A stretch of DNA of 64,000 nucleotides from Bacteroidales bacterium H5 (GTDB lineage: Bacteria > Bacteroidota > Bacteroidia > Bacteroidales > Muribaculaceae), in NCBI GenBank assembly GCA_001701225.1, contig DAAQ01000032.1:1-64000 (forward strand). The letters are read 5' to 3'. Positions 1 through 8,800 of this stretch are shown here, piece by piece. The position numbers were made by a program, and so were the translations under genes. The notes under the pieces were generated by a model. The model was not told the origin of the DNA. It was given only the letters and a program-made list of their open reading frames with translations, and searched no databases. Position 1 is the first letter of the stretch; every line of letters begins with the position of its first letter.

Positions 1-19
1 ATTTTATCGCACCAGTAAT

Positions 20-48
20 AATTCCTCATTTCTAATTTCTCATTGGTT
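20..48. repeat. AT-rich outer repeat, left copy
   Basis: An AT-rich stretch built from TTCTAATT and TTCCTCATT words. Its reverse complement recurs at about 783-830, just outside the right arm of the transposase element. Related words occur at 879-911 and at 42165-42205. It probably belongs to a dispersed intergenic repeat rather than to the element itself, although the inverted placement on both sides of the element is notable. Confidence 0.6.
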
Positions 49-49
49 C

Positions 50-778
50 CAGCCGCGACGCGGCGATATGTGGAAAGCCCCACATCGAGCCGTGCGACGG
101 GATAGCCCGCAAGGGCGTATATCCCGGGCACGGCGATGGTGTGGGGTAAAACAGACCGACAGAAAACCGGGCCTCGAAGAGGTCCATTAATTCCATCCGA
201 TACCATGAGTTACGTCACCTCTCTCTATCATGTGGTATTCACCACATACTGTCGTCGTCCGGCAATAGACAACACCCACCGCGATGACCTTTACCATGTC
301 CTCGCCTCCGAAATCAGGGCTTGCAAGAGCAAAGCGCATATAATCGGCGGGGTGCAAGACCACATCCACATACTGCTCAGTCTCAGTCCGCAGGTCGCGT
401 TGTCGAATCTAATGCGTGAGATAAAATCAAAATCATCCGTATGGGCCAAAGGATGCGGGATGTTTCCGCTCTTCGAGGGCTGGGAACGCGAATACGGCGC
501 ATTCTCGCTCTCATACGGACATCGCGATGCAGTGTACGATTACATCGCATCCCAGCAGAAGTATCACGACACCATCAGCCTGGACGACGAATACCGACGC
601 CTGATAACCAAGGCCGGCCTCCAGATATACGGGAATTAAAGGACCTCTTCGAGGCCCATAACACATTCTGCCATATGCCCCCACACCATCGCCGCGGCCG
701 GGATATACGCCCTGACGGGCTATCCCGTCACACGGCTCGATGTGGGGCTTCCCACATATCGCCGCGTCGCGGCTGGTG
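50..778 (+). mobile_element. RAYT element with long inverted arms
   Basis: A single HUH transposase gene (205-639) is enclosed by two inverted arms, at 50-185 and 641-778. They match over nearly their full length with scattered substitutions. The arms contain smaller palindromes, such as the GCCGCGACGCGGC tip and a GGCCTCGAAGAGGTCC core next to the gene on both sides. A shortened relative without the gene lies at 5535-5830. The arrangement fits REP-associated tyrosine transposases, which act on palindromic REP sequences. The arms here are unusually long for a REP and make the unit look like one discrete element. No target duplication is obvious. Confidence 0.75.
205..639 (+). CDS. REP-associated tyrosine transposase (IS200-like, Y1 HUH)
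   Basis: A 144-residue protein of the Y1 transposase family. These enzymes cut and rejoin single-stranded DNA through a tyrosine-DNA intermediate. The HUH metal-binding motif is visible as DHIHILLSL (His53 and His55). The likely catalytic tyrosine is Tyr113 in the YDYIASQ helix. The ATG at 205 is preferred because the family begins with a short strand of the type seen in MSYVTSLYHVVF. An in-frame start at 136 would make the left inverted arm coding. All expected core motifs are present, so it may be active. It is about 37 percent similar by eye to the second RAYT at 21579-22025, and the two have unrelated flanking repeats. Confidence 0.88.
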   Translation: MSYVTSLYHVVFTTYCRRPAIDNTHRDDLYHVLASEIRACKSKAHIIGGVQDHIHILLSLSPQVALSNLMREIKSKSSVWAKGCGMFPLFEGWEREYGAFSLSYGHRDAVYDYIASQQKYHDTISLDDEYRRLITKAGLQIYGN

Positions 779-782
779 GTAT

Positions 783-911
783 TAGAAATAATGAGAAATT
801 AGAAATGAGGAATTAGAAATAATTCGGCATAATTAGAAATCATGAGAGAGGTCCGGCGCTGACGTGCAGGGCCTCTCTTAATTTCTAATTTCTAATTCCT
901 AATTCCTCATT
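783..911. repeat. AT-rich dispersed repeat, right copies
   Basis: Repeated GAAATTAGAAATGAGG and AATTAGAAAT words at 783-830 and inverse-orientation words at 879-911 flank a GC-rich hairpin. The second block touches the stop codon of the capsid-like gene on the minus strand (TGA at 907-909). Otherwise this 267-bp gap between the transposase and the capsid-like gene shows no gene. Confidence 0.55.
844..879 (-). terminator. Possible hairpin terminator of the capsid-like gene
   Basis: AGAGAGGtCC pairs with GGgCCTCTCT around a 14-base loop. It lies just past the 3' end of the minus-strand gene at 907-2130. No strong T-run follows on the minus strand, so termination is plausible but not certain. 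Confidence 0.4.
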
Positions 912-2130
912 TTCCAACGATGCGCATGTGGGCGTCGGGGTATCTGAGCACGAGGCATGATGCCTCGGTGAGCACGACACCCTCGGTGTTGCGCACACCC
1001 TGCTTGTGGAAGCTGATGCGCTCGGCCTTGAAGGGGATATGGGTGTACTTGGTGATATACTCGGGGTCGACTATGATGCCGTTGGCAGCCATGCCGCACT
1101 GGTCAAATATCTCGGACAGCTTGACATAGACAGTGCCGAACTTCGAGTTTATGCGGTCGAAATCGATGCCCCAGACCACCTTCTTGTCGCCGTCGCTCAC
1201 TACCCTCACCTTGTCGAGCTTGCTCAGGGCCGAGATGAGTTCCGAGCCGCCGAGAAGCACCTTCTGGGTCGAGCCTCCCCCGTTGGTGAACGCCTCGCGG
1301 AGTATGTCGGTGAGCTTATCCTCGGTCAGCGCCGAGGGGTCATACGCGGCCTCGCGTCCGGCCTGGGCCCAGATGCCGCCGGTGAGCATCACCTGCGACC
1401 CGTCGGCCATCTCGATGCGCGAGCGGCACCCGAAGAGATACGACTTCTCCATGCCGAGACGCATATCGACAATAGCGCTCTCCTCCTGGTCAGAGAATGT
1501 CCAGCCCACCTCCTTGTCTGAGAGACGCTGCAGCAGCGACTCCTCGACCTGGGCCTTGAATATCTGGCAATAGTTGTATCTCTTCTTGGGGAGGGCCGAA
1601 TAACATCCGGTCTGCACGTCGAGCTCGCCTGCGGCACGCCCCATGCGCACCACCAGGGCGCCCGAACGGATGGCGGGAGGGGTGAACTCACCATCGCCCT
1701 GCCCCTCGGGAAGCACGGGGCGCAAGGTCAGCGAGTCGTCGGCTGCCTTGTCGACATAGCACACCAGAGGATAGCCGTCTTCGAGCTTCGTATCGGGAAA
1801 CATCACCGTCTCCGAAGCAGCCACGACACCCTTGTCGGAGACCCTGACCTCGAATGTACCACCGGGCTCGACAGGCGCGGGAGGCACCGAGGCGGCGACT
1901 GTGGTCGAGCCGGGCTTGGTGTCGACGCTATAATAGTCGACCTTCATCGACCCGGCACGGCGTGCGCCGACCATGCGCGAGATCTGGTCAAGAGGGGTCG
2001 ACGAGGGGCGTATGCGCGCAATGCGCTCGTCGACATGGCTGCGGAGAAGGCCGGGAGCGGCGTTCTCGGTGATTGTGGTGGTGAGGGGTTCGCCACTGAC
2101 ATGAGTGGCATTGGGAGTTGAAGTTGTCAT
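907..2130 (-). CDS. Phage-like major capsid protein (DUF5309/SU10-type), orphan
   Basis: A 407-residue soluble protein without signal peptide or membrane segment. The N-terminal segment around residues 32-70 (IARIRPSSTPLDQISRM followed by VDYYSVDTKP) resembles what I remember of DUF5309/SU10-type major capsid proteins in Bacteroidales phages. The basis is recall of that family pattern; no alignment was run. The C-terminal half is rich in beta strands and contains GGGSTQKVLLGG and an IIVDPEYITKYTHIPF segment, consistent with a capsid fold. No portal, terminase, protease or tail gene lies nearby. A 63-residue gene sits 33 bp upstream and a TAACTTTG promoter box precedes that. It may be a prophage remnant, a domesticated nanocompartment protein, or an unrelated conserved protein. 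Confidence 0.55.
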   Translation of the reverse strand: MTTSTPNATHVSGEPLTTTITENAAPGLLRSHVDERIARIRPSSTPLDQISRMVGARRAGSMKVDYYSVDTKPGSTTVAASVPPAPVEPGGTFEVRVSDKGVVAASETVMFPDTKLEDGYPLVCYVDKAADDSLTLRPVLPEGQGDGEFTPPAIRSGALVVRMGRAAGELDVQTGCYSALPKKRYNYCQIFKAQVEESLLQRLSDKEVGWTFSDQEESAIVDMRLGMEKSYLFGCRSRIEMADGSQVMLTGGIWAQAGREAAYDPSALTEDKLTDILREAFTNGGGSTQKVLLGGSELISALSKLDKVRVVSDGDKKVVWGIDFDRINSKFGTVYVKLSEIFDQCGMAANGIIVDPEYITKYTHIPFKAERISFHKQGVRNTEGVVLTEASCLVLRYPDAHMRIVGK

Positions 2131-2163
2131 TTTGGTTTGGAGGTTAAGGGTTAAAGGGGGTTG

Positions 2164-2355
2164 TCAGAAATCCCAGACGCTGGGGCGGTGGCGCGACAGG
2201 ACGCGGTCGGTGGGATCGGGCTCGGTGTCAGGCTCGGCGGGAGCGCGGAGCAGTTCGAGATAGCCCAGCTCGGGGGTCTTCTCCTTCGTGGCATCTTCAG
2301 GCGAGGATGCCGAGGGCGCCCCCGTGGGGGGTGCAGGTTTCTTTTCGTCGTTCAT
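2164..2355 (-). CDS. Small acidic proline-rich protein upstream of capsid-like gene
   Basis: A 63-residue protein beginning MNDEKKPAPPTG, rich in Pro, Glu and Ala and likely disordered. I do not recognise it. It starts 35 bp downstream of a minus-strand -7 box (2390-2397) and ends 33 bp before the capsid-like gene, so the two are probably co-transcribed. Its last residues are SVWDF, an aromatic tail that could be a docking peptide; targeting peptides of encapsulated cargo are often short C-terminal tails, but this link is speculation. The gap to the next gene contains a GGTTAAGGGTTAAAGG repeat word also seen at 54.7 kb. Confidence 0.6.
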   Translation of the reverse strand: MNDEKKPAPPTGAPSASSPEDATKEKTPELGYLELLRAPAEPDTEPDPTDRVLSRHRPSVWDF

Positions 2356-2389
2356 ATCATCTGTATCTGTTAGTGAATCATTGACACTG

Positions 2390-2397
2390 CAAAGTTA
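2390..2397 (-). promoter_or_regulatory. Bacteroidota -7 box for the capsid-like operon
   Basis: The minus strand reads TAACTTTG, a perfect match to TAnnTTTG. It is 35 bp upstream of the 63-residue gene. No clear TTTG -33 element is seen at the right distance. It is divergent from the phosphohexomutase promoter at 2485-2515. Confidence 0.6.
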
Positions 2398-2484
2398 CCC
2401 CCTCCCCGACCCCGGAAAGATGCGATAATGCCGACAGTCTATAACATTATTTGAGATAAACGGCACATATTTAATGGTTGAAAT

Positions 2485-2515
2485 TTTGTTTTTAGACCAA
2501 AAGGCATTAACTTTG
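2485..2515 (+). promoter_or_regulatory. Promoter of phosphohexomutase
   Basis: TTTG at 2485-2488, a 19-bp spacer, then TAACTTTG at 2508-2515. This is a textbook Bacteroidota sigma-ABfr promoter. It predicts a transcript start near 2522 and a leader of about 60 nt. Confidence 0.8.
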
Positions 2516-2584
2516 CCTGTGAGACATCAATGAATCTCAGAGTCAATTCTAATAACAAACCATATTTCCCCCAACTTTTACCTT

Positions 2585-4333
2585 ATGGAAAACGACCAGT
2601 TGTTGAAGGAAGTCACTGCCAGAGCCGAGAAATGGCTCGGTGATAGCTATGACGCCGAAACCCGCGCCGAAGTCAAGAGAATGCTCGACGCCGATGACAA
2701 GACAGAGCTCATCGAATCGTTCTACCGTGATCTCGAGTTCGGAACAGGCGGTCTGCGCGGCATCATGGGCGCCGGCACCAACCGTATGAACATCTACACC
2801 GTGGGCGCCGCAACCCAAGGCCTCGCCAACTATCTCAAGGAGGCGTTCAAGGACCTTCCCGAGATTTCGGTGGCTGTGGGCCACGACGTGCGCAACAACT
2901 CGCGCAAGTTCGCCGAGATAGTTGCCGACATCTTCTCGGCCAACGGCATCAAGGTCTATCTCTTCGACAGCTTCCGTCCCACCCCCGAGCTCTCGTTTGC
3001 CATCCGTCATTTCGGCTGCCAGAGCGGCGTCAACATCACCGCATCGCACAACCCCAAGATCTATAACGGATACAAGGCATACTGGGAGGACGGCGCACAG
3101 ATCATCGCCCCCCACGACGTCAACATCATCGACCACGTGAACCGCATCAAGGACGTGAGCGAGATCAAGTTCCAGGGCGACAAGTCCAAAATCCAGATTA
3201 TCGGCGAGGATGTCGACAAGATATATCTTGAGAAGATCAAGGAGCTCTCGCTGAGCCCCGAGGCCATCGCACGCCACAAAGACCTCAAGATTGTCTACAC
3301 CCCCATCCACGGCACAGGTGTCGAGCTCATCCCCCGCTCTATCAAGAATTTCGGATTCACCGACACCATCCATGTCCCCGCACAGGATGTACCGTCGGGC
3401 GATTTCCCCACCGTCGAGTCACCCAACCCCGAGGTTCCCTCGGCAATGGCCATGGCCATCGCCAAGGCCAAGGAGGTCAATGCCGACATCGTCCTGGCAT
3501 CCGACCCCGACGCCGACCGCATCGGCTGTGTCATCCGCGACAACAAGGGTGAGTACGTGCTGCTCAACGGCAACCAGATCGTGATGATTCTGCTCTACTA
3601 CATCATCACCCGCAATCAGGAGCTCGGCCTCATCAAGGGCAACGAGTTCGCCGTCAAGACCATCGTGACCACCGAGACCATCAAGAGCATCTGTGAGGCC
3701 AACAAGGTCAAGATGTTCGACTGCTATACCGGCTTCAAGTGGATTGCCGCCGTGATGCGCGACAACGAGGATGTGCTCCGCTATCTGGGCGGCGGCGAGG
3801 AGAGTTACGGCTTCCTGGCCGAGACATTCGTCCGCGACAAGGATGCCGTATCGGCTTGCTCGCTCATGGCCGAGGCCTGCGCATGGGCCAAGGACAACAA
3901 CATGGATTTCCAGGGCCTCCTCACCGACATCTATCTCAAGTATGGCTACAGCCACGAGGTAGGCGTGAGCGTGGTACGTCCCGGCAAGACCGGCGCCGAG
4001 GAGATCCAGGCCATGATGAAGAGCTTCCGCGAGAATCCTCCCAAGTCTCTCGCAGGCAGCCCCGTGGAGGTAATCAAGGACTATGCTACCCTCGACGAGA
4101 CACACGTTCCCGACGGCAAGGTGACGAAGCTCGACTTCCCCACCACCTCGAACGTGCTCCAGTATTTCACCGCCGACAACTCCAAGATTTCGGTGCGCCC
4201 CTCGGGTACCGAGCCCAAGATCAAGTTCTATATGGAGGTACACATACCTCTGCCCTCTGCAGCCGACTATGACGCATGCGCCAAGCTGGCCGAGGACAAG
4301 ATCGAGGCTCTCAAGAAGGACCTCGGCATCTGA
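2585..4333 (+). CDS. pgcA: Phosphoglucomutase/phosphomannomutase (PgcA-type)
   Basis: A 582-residue cytosolic alpha-D-phosphohexomutase that interconverts sugar 1- and 6-phosphates for nucleotide-sugar synthesis. All four family signatures are present: the phosphoserine loop TASHNP (Ser154), the metal loop DPDADR (307-312), the sugar loop GGGEESYG near 415, and the phosphate loop RPSGTEPK near 540. The length matches the Bacillus PgcA class (about 580) rather than the shorter AlgC/GlmM class. It has its own promoter and a strong hairpin follows, so it appears monocistronic. Whether glucose, mannose or pentose phosphate is preferred cannot be read from the sequence. Confidence 0.9.
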   Translation: MENDQLLKEVTARAEKWLGDSYDAETRAEVKRMLDADDKTELIESFYRDLEFGTGGLRGIMGAGTNRMNIYTVGAATQGLANYLKEAFKDLPEISVAVGHDVRNNSRKFAEIVADIFSANGIKVYLFDSFRPTPELSFAIRHFGCQSGVNITASHNPKIYNGYKAYWEDGAQIIAPHDVNIIDHVNRIKDVSEIKFQGDKSKIQIIGEDVDKIYLEKIKELSLSPEAIARHKDLKIVYTPIHGTGVELIPRSIKNFGFTDTIHVPAQDVPSGDFPTVESPNPEVPSAMAMAIAKAKEVNADIVLASDPDADRIGCVIRDNKGEYVLLNGNQIVMILLYYIITRNQELGLIKGNEFAVKTIVTTETIKSICEANKVKMFDCYTGFKWIAAVMRDNEDVLRYLGGGEESYGFLAETFVRDKDAVSACSLMAEACAWAKDNNMDFQGLLTDIYLKYGYSHEVGVSVVRPGKTGAEEIQAMMKSFRENPPKSLAGSPVEVIKDYATLDETHVPDGKVTKLDFPTTSNVLQYFTADNSKISVRPSGTEPKIKFYMEVHIPLPSAADYDACAKLAEDKIEALKKDLGI

Positions 4334-4357
4334 CAGACACCCCCTTCACTGACATAG

Positions 4358-4392
4358 ACACCCCCCGGGCCGCGATGCGGTCCGGGGGGTGT
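4358..4392 (+). terminator. Strong hairpin downstream of phosphohexomutase
   Basis: A 16-bp stem begins ACACCCCCCGGGCCGC, with a GAT loop and one G-U pair. It lies 25 bp after the stop codon. There is no continuous T-tract after it, so it may stabilise or terminate the transcript. Confidence 0.65.
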
Positions 4393-4417
4393 TGTCATGA
4401 TGGTTTCATGTAGTTAT

Positions 4418-4523
4418 AAAAAAAATGAGGGGAGTTTCACAACGGCCCTCACGCTTTAACCTAACTTTTTGTTGACTTTACAATTCAATTTGATAGTAGC
4501 TATATGCCTCTGACGTCAAGTCT
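4418..4523 (-). ncRNA. Candidate small RNA (or leader) on the minus strand
   Basis: In the 414-bp gap between two plus-strand genes the minus strand has a TACCTTTG box (4537-4530), with TTTG 22 bp upstream. About 100 nt downstream is a hairpin (TGAGGG pairing with CCCTCA, with an inner GTT/AAC stem) followed by eight T. That is a promoter plus an intrinsic terminator with no ORF between, as expected for an sRNA. The spacer is slightly long and no known RNA family was recognised. The rest of the gap (4393-4747) is AT-rich and otherwise holds only the promoter at 4692-4723. Confidence 0.35.
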
Positions 4524-4691
4524 ACAGTGCAAAGGTACACTTTTATCGTAAATGGTACGCAAACATTTTAGTTAAAAGTAGTTAATCATGATATTGCATC
4601 TGACATTTTGGTCATTTTCACAAATATTTTTGCCAACTTTTAAGTTAATAAACCTATAGAAACCGGTTGAGGGATAGTTTTGCGCATTTCG

Positions 4692-4723
4692 TTTGAAAAT
4701 ACGGCGAAAAAGGCTTAAATTTG
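4692..4723 (+). promoter_or_regulatory. Promoter of glycosyltransferase
   Basis: TTTG at 4692-4695, a 20-bp spacer, TAAATTTG at 4716-4723. Transcription would start near 4730, which rules out the upstream TTG start at 4721 and supports the ATG at 4748. Confidence 0.75.
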
Positions 4724-4747
4724 CGATTCAAAATCACACTCTACCCA

Positions 4748-5500
4748 ATGGAAAAACTGACAGCGACAATCATAGCCCTCAACGAGGAACGACGGCTTGC
4801 AGCATGCCTCGAGTCGTTGAGGGGCGTCGCAGACGAGGTCGTGGTGGTCGACTCATATTCCACCGACCACACAGTGGCCATCTGTCATGACTATGGTTGC
4901 CGCGTCACCCAGAGGCATTTCGACGGCTTCGGCGCCCAGCGTCAGTATGCCACATCGCTCGCCTCGCACCGCTACATACTCTCTATCGACGCCGACGAGG
5001 TGCTGTCGCCCGCCCTGCGCGAGTCCATCATCAGGCTCAAGGAGCAGGGGTTTGCCCACAGGGTATATGCCATCTCGCGCCTCAATTTCTATTGCGGATA
5101 TCCGGTGAAACATTGCGGATGGTATCCCGACCTGCAGATAAGGCTCTTCGACAAGCGTTATGCCAACTGGAACCTGCATGACGTGGGCGAGAAAGTCATA
5201 TTCCGCGACTCGGTGCGCCCCGAGCCTGTCGACGGCGACATCCTGCACTACCGTTGCGAGACGCGCGAGCAGTTCCGCGACATCACACGCGCCCATGCCA
5301 CAATCAAGGCCCGTGTCCTGGCGGTCAGGCCCGAGCCGATATCATCCCTCGAGCCCATGCTGCACGGCCTCCGCGCATGGTGGCACACATATATCTCTGA
5401 GGGTGGCATACTCGAGGGGAATGCCGGACGCGAGATAGCCGCCGAGAGCTACAGGTCTGAATACCTGGCATACTCGGCAGCCAAAAAGCTCCGCAAATAG
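4748..5500 (+). CDS. Family 2 glycosyltransferase (WaaE/KdtX-like)
   Basis: A 250-residue GT-A fold glycosyltransferase. It has the family start TATIIALNEE, a nucleotide-sugar strand VVVVDSYSTD and the metal-binding DAD (residues 81-83). The middle section with LNFYCGYPVKHCGWYPD is characteristic of the LPS-core type glucosyltransferases (WaaE/KdtX relatives). No membrane segment is evident, so it probably works at the inner face of the inner membrane on a lipid-linked acceptor. It is a single gene with its own promoter; a transposon relic follows 35 bp later. Sugar and acceptor are unknown. Confidence 0.85.
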   Translation: MEKLTATIIALNEERRLAACLESLRGVADEVVVVDSYSTDHTVAICHDYGCRVTQRHFDGFGAQRQYATSLASHRYILSIDADEVLSPALRESIIRLKEQGFAHRVYAISRLNFYCGYPVKHCGWYPDLQIRLFDKRYANWNLHDVGEKVIFRDSVRPEPVDGDILHYRCETREQFRDITRAHATIKARVLAVRPEPISSLEPMLHGLRAWWHTYISEGGILEGNAGREIAAESYRSEYLAYSAAKKLRK

Positions 5501-5534
5501 CACATAAGCCCCATCATTCACACAATGCAATTAA

Positions 5535-5830
5535 CACCGGCCGCGAAGCGGCGATATGTGGAAAGCCCCACATCGAGCCGCGTGACGGGATAGCCCGTCA
5601 GGGCGTACATCCCGCACACGGCGACGGTGTGGGGTAGACAGACCAACCCGAAGCCGGGCCTCGAAGAGGTCCATTAATCGCATACAAAGCCTGAACACCA
5701 AAGCCATCCGCGAGGATACCGAATTACAGGACCTCTCCGAGGCCCTGTAGTCATAGGCTCGTCCTCCCCACACCATCGCCCTGCGGGCTCGATGTGGGGC
5801 TTTCCACATATCGCCGCTTCGCGGCTGGTG
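5535..5830. mobile_element. Non-autonomous (MITE-like) derivative of the RAYT element
   Basis: The left arm (5535-5672) and right arm (5729-5830) match the arms of the 50-778 element, including the GGCCTCGAAGAGGTCC core and the GATATGTGGAAAGCCCC block. The 56-bp interior replaces the transposase gene. It begins ATTAAT and ends GAATTAC, close to the sequences flanking the gene in the full element, so it looks like an internal deletion. The right arm is about 35 bp shorter than the left. This element fills the 358-bp gap between the glycosyltransferase and metH. Confidence 0.75.
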
Positions 5831-5858
5831 GCATCAAACGATATCATTGCATTTTCAT

Positions 5859-8800
5859 TCACAACAGGAAATACCTCGCTCCGGGCGCGGGCATATACAT
5901 GCCGCTCACAGAGGCCGAGGGGTGCATCGCGCCGTTTTCGGTCAGGGTTATCCCTATCGCGTCCATGCCGAGCATGGCTCCAAGGCGCAGGTTGAGACGC
6001 TGGTCGGGCAACACGGGATAGCCCACGGCGGGACGTATTCCCGTAACCTCGGGCAGCCCCCAGAGCTCACGGAGCGCATAGGCGTTGAGCCATTCAGAGG
6101 CGGCTTCGGCCAGACGGTGGGCCACCGTCTGCAGCAGCAGCGCGCCATAGCTGTCACCCTCGGCCTCGCACCGGGCTATCATCTCGCCGACATCCACACG
6201 CACGGCAAATACCCCTATATGGTCATCTCCCGCCGTCAGGAAATCGGCCAGCGCGGGACAGCGGCCATGGCTGTCGGGAGTCATGCGGCGCGGAGTGGGG
6301 ATGACGGTGCCGTCACTGAAGATTATATCCTCGTCCGTTCCACGGGCTTCTGTCAGAAGCACCATCCCCTTGATTATATCCTCACCCTCGAGCCTGTCGA
6401 GCAGCGCGCGGGCATCGGCGGCGAGGCGAAGGGCCTCCTCGGCCTTGCCTCCCCCCTTCTCCTTGACAAAGGCGCGCCGGCAGGCGGGGCAGTCGTGAAC
6501 GCCGAAAGCATCCCCCAGCGAGGCCGGGAGGCTCCATGCAGCCATGAAGGCGCGGGGATTGAAATAGCGGCGCACGTCACCGACCTTTATCTCTACGATA
6601 TGGCGTCCCGGATGCAGGGGTGCGGGCGACGGCTCCGTCACCTTGTCGCCAAGGGCGCGGGCCTCGCCGATGGTCAGCGACGATTTGGCCAGACGGGCCT
6701 GTTCGTCGGCCTCGCGTATCTCACGGGCCTCCTCCTTGAGTGTCCTGATATATTCCTCGCGCGTGGCCGGATTGAGCAGGCGCGCCGCAAGGAGGGGGTT
6801 CTGCGAGGCATCGGGCACGTGTATCACGGCCCCCTCATAGAGCGGGTCGAGCTTCAGGGCCGTGTGGCGGCGCGACGTGGTGGCGCCCCCCACCATGACA
6901 GGCGTATCGAGTCCGGCGCGGCGCAGCTCGCTCACCACGCGGGCCATCTCGTCAAGCGACGGGGTGATGAGCCCCGACAGGCACACGATGTCGGGCCGCT
7001 CGCGCAGGGCGGTCTCCACGATGGTCTCCGCGCTCACCATCACGCCGAGGTCTATCACCTCATAGCCGTTGCAGGCCAGCACTATCGACACGATGTTCTT
7101 GCCGATGTCGTGGACGTCACCCTTGACGGTGGCGAACACTATCTTTCCGGCCTTTCCGCCCGAGGGCGCAGCCGTGTGGCGGCGGTCGATCTCGGGCTGC
7201 AGCACGGCCACAGCCCTCTTCATGGTGCGGGCGGTCTTGACAACCTGCGGCAGGAACATCTTACCCTCGCCAAACAAGATGCCCACACGGTTCATCCCGG
7301 CCATCAGGGGGCCGTCTATCAGCTCCACGGGGTCGGCACCCGAGGCAAGGGCCTCGGCAAGGTCGTCGGCAAGATGTGTCTCGACACCGTGCACAAGGGC
7401 ATATTCGAGCCTCCCGGCCACAGGCAGTTCCCGCCACTCCTCGCGGGCCTCGGCCTTGGGGCCAGCCCCCTTGGCCGAATGTGAGGCAGCCCATGCGGCC
7501 AGCTCGTCGGCGGCTCCGGCACGGCGGCACAGCACCACATCCTCGAGCAGCGTGCGCAGCCCGGGCTCGATGTCATCGTATGTCACCTTCATGGCCGGAT
7601 TCAGTATGGCCATATCCATCCCGGCGGCGATGGCGTGACAGAGGAAGACGGCGTGCATCGCCTCGCGCAGCGGATTGTTGCCCCTGAACGAGAACGACAG
7701 GTTGCTCACGCCGCCGCTCACCTTGGCGCCGGGAAGATTCTGCTTTATCCACCCCACGGCGCGGATAAAGTCGAGGCCATATCTGTCATGCTCCTCGATG
7801 CCGGTGGCGATGGCGAGTATGTTGGGGTCGAAGATGATGTCTTCGGCGGGGAATCCGGCTACCTCCGTGAGCAGCCTGTAGGCGCGGGCGCACACCTCGG
7901 TCTTACGCTCGAATGTGTCGGCCTGCCCCTCCTCGTCAAAGGCCATGACAACCACCGCGGCACCCAGACGGCGAAGACGGCGCGCACGGCGCAAAAACTC
8001 CTCCTCACCCTCCTTGAGCGATATTGAGTTGACGATGGCCTTACCCTGCACGCACTTGAGCGCGGCCTCGATGACATCCCATTTCGACGAGTCTATCATC
8101 ACGGGCACTCGGGCAATGTCAGGCTCGGCGGCAAGGAGATTCAGGAACCTGCACATCTCCGTGCGCGTGTCGAGCAGTCCGTCGTCCATGTTTATGTCTA
8201 TCACGGGCGCACCGTCCTCGACCTGCTTGCGGGCTATGGCGAGGGCCTCGTCAAGAGCCCCCTCGGATATGAGGCGGAGGAACTTGCGCGACCCGGCCAC
8301 GTTACACCGCTCGCCCACGCCGACAAAGTTCCCCTCGGGGGTCACCTCAAGCATCTCCAGGCCGCTCAGGCGCATGGCGCGCACAGGCGCGGGGACAGTG
8401 CGCGGCTTGCGGCCACAGACTATCCCGGGATATTCGGCGATATGCGCGGGGGTGGTGCCGCAGCAACCGCCTATGATGTTGACCAGACCGTCGTCAACCA
8501 GGCCGTGCATCACCTCGGCCATGCTCCCGGGGGTCTCCGAGTAGTTGCCGTTGATGTCGGGAAGCCCGGCGTTGGGATGGCACGACACCGGCCACGGACT
8601 GATGCGGGCCAGCTCGCGTAGCCACGGACGTATGTCGCGTGGCCCGAACGAGCAGTTCAGCCCGATTGTAGTGATCGGGGCGTGGGCCACCGAGGCCACA
8701 AACGCCTCGAGGGTCTGTCCCGAGAATGTGCGTCCACCCTTCCCGGCTATCGTCACCGACACCATCACCGGGAGCCGCCGCCCGGCGCGCCCCATCACCT

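Noticed and set aside
50..778. Classic IS200/IS605 element with TnpB/IscB
   Set aside because: No second ORF with a RuvC-type nuclease; arms are long inverted repeats rather than short subterminal hairpins.
5847..7484. 545-residue plus-strand ORF antisense to metH
   Set aside because: A frame shadow of the GC-rich metH gene; low-complexity composition and no start or promoter signals.
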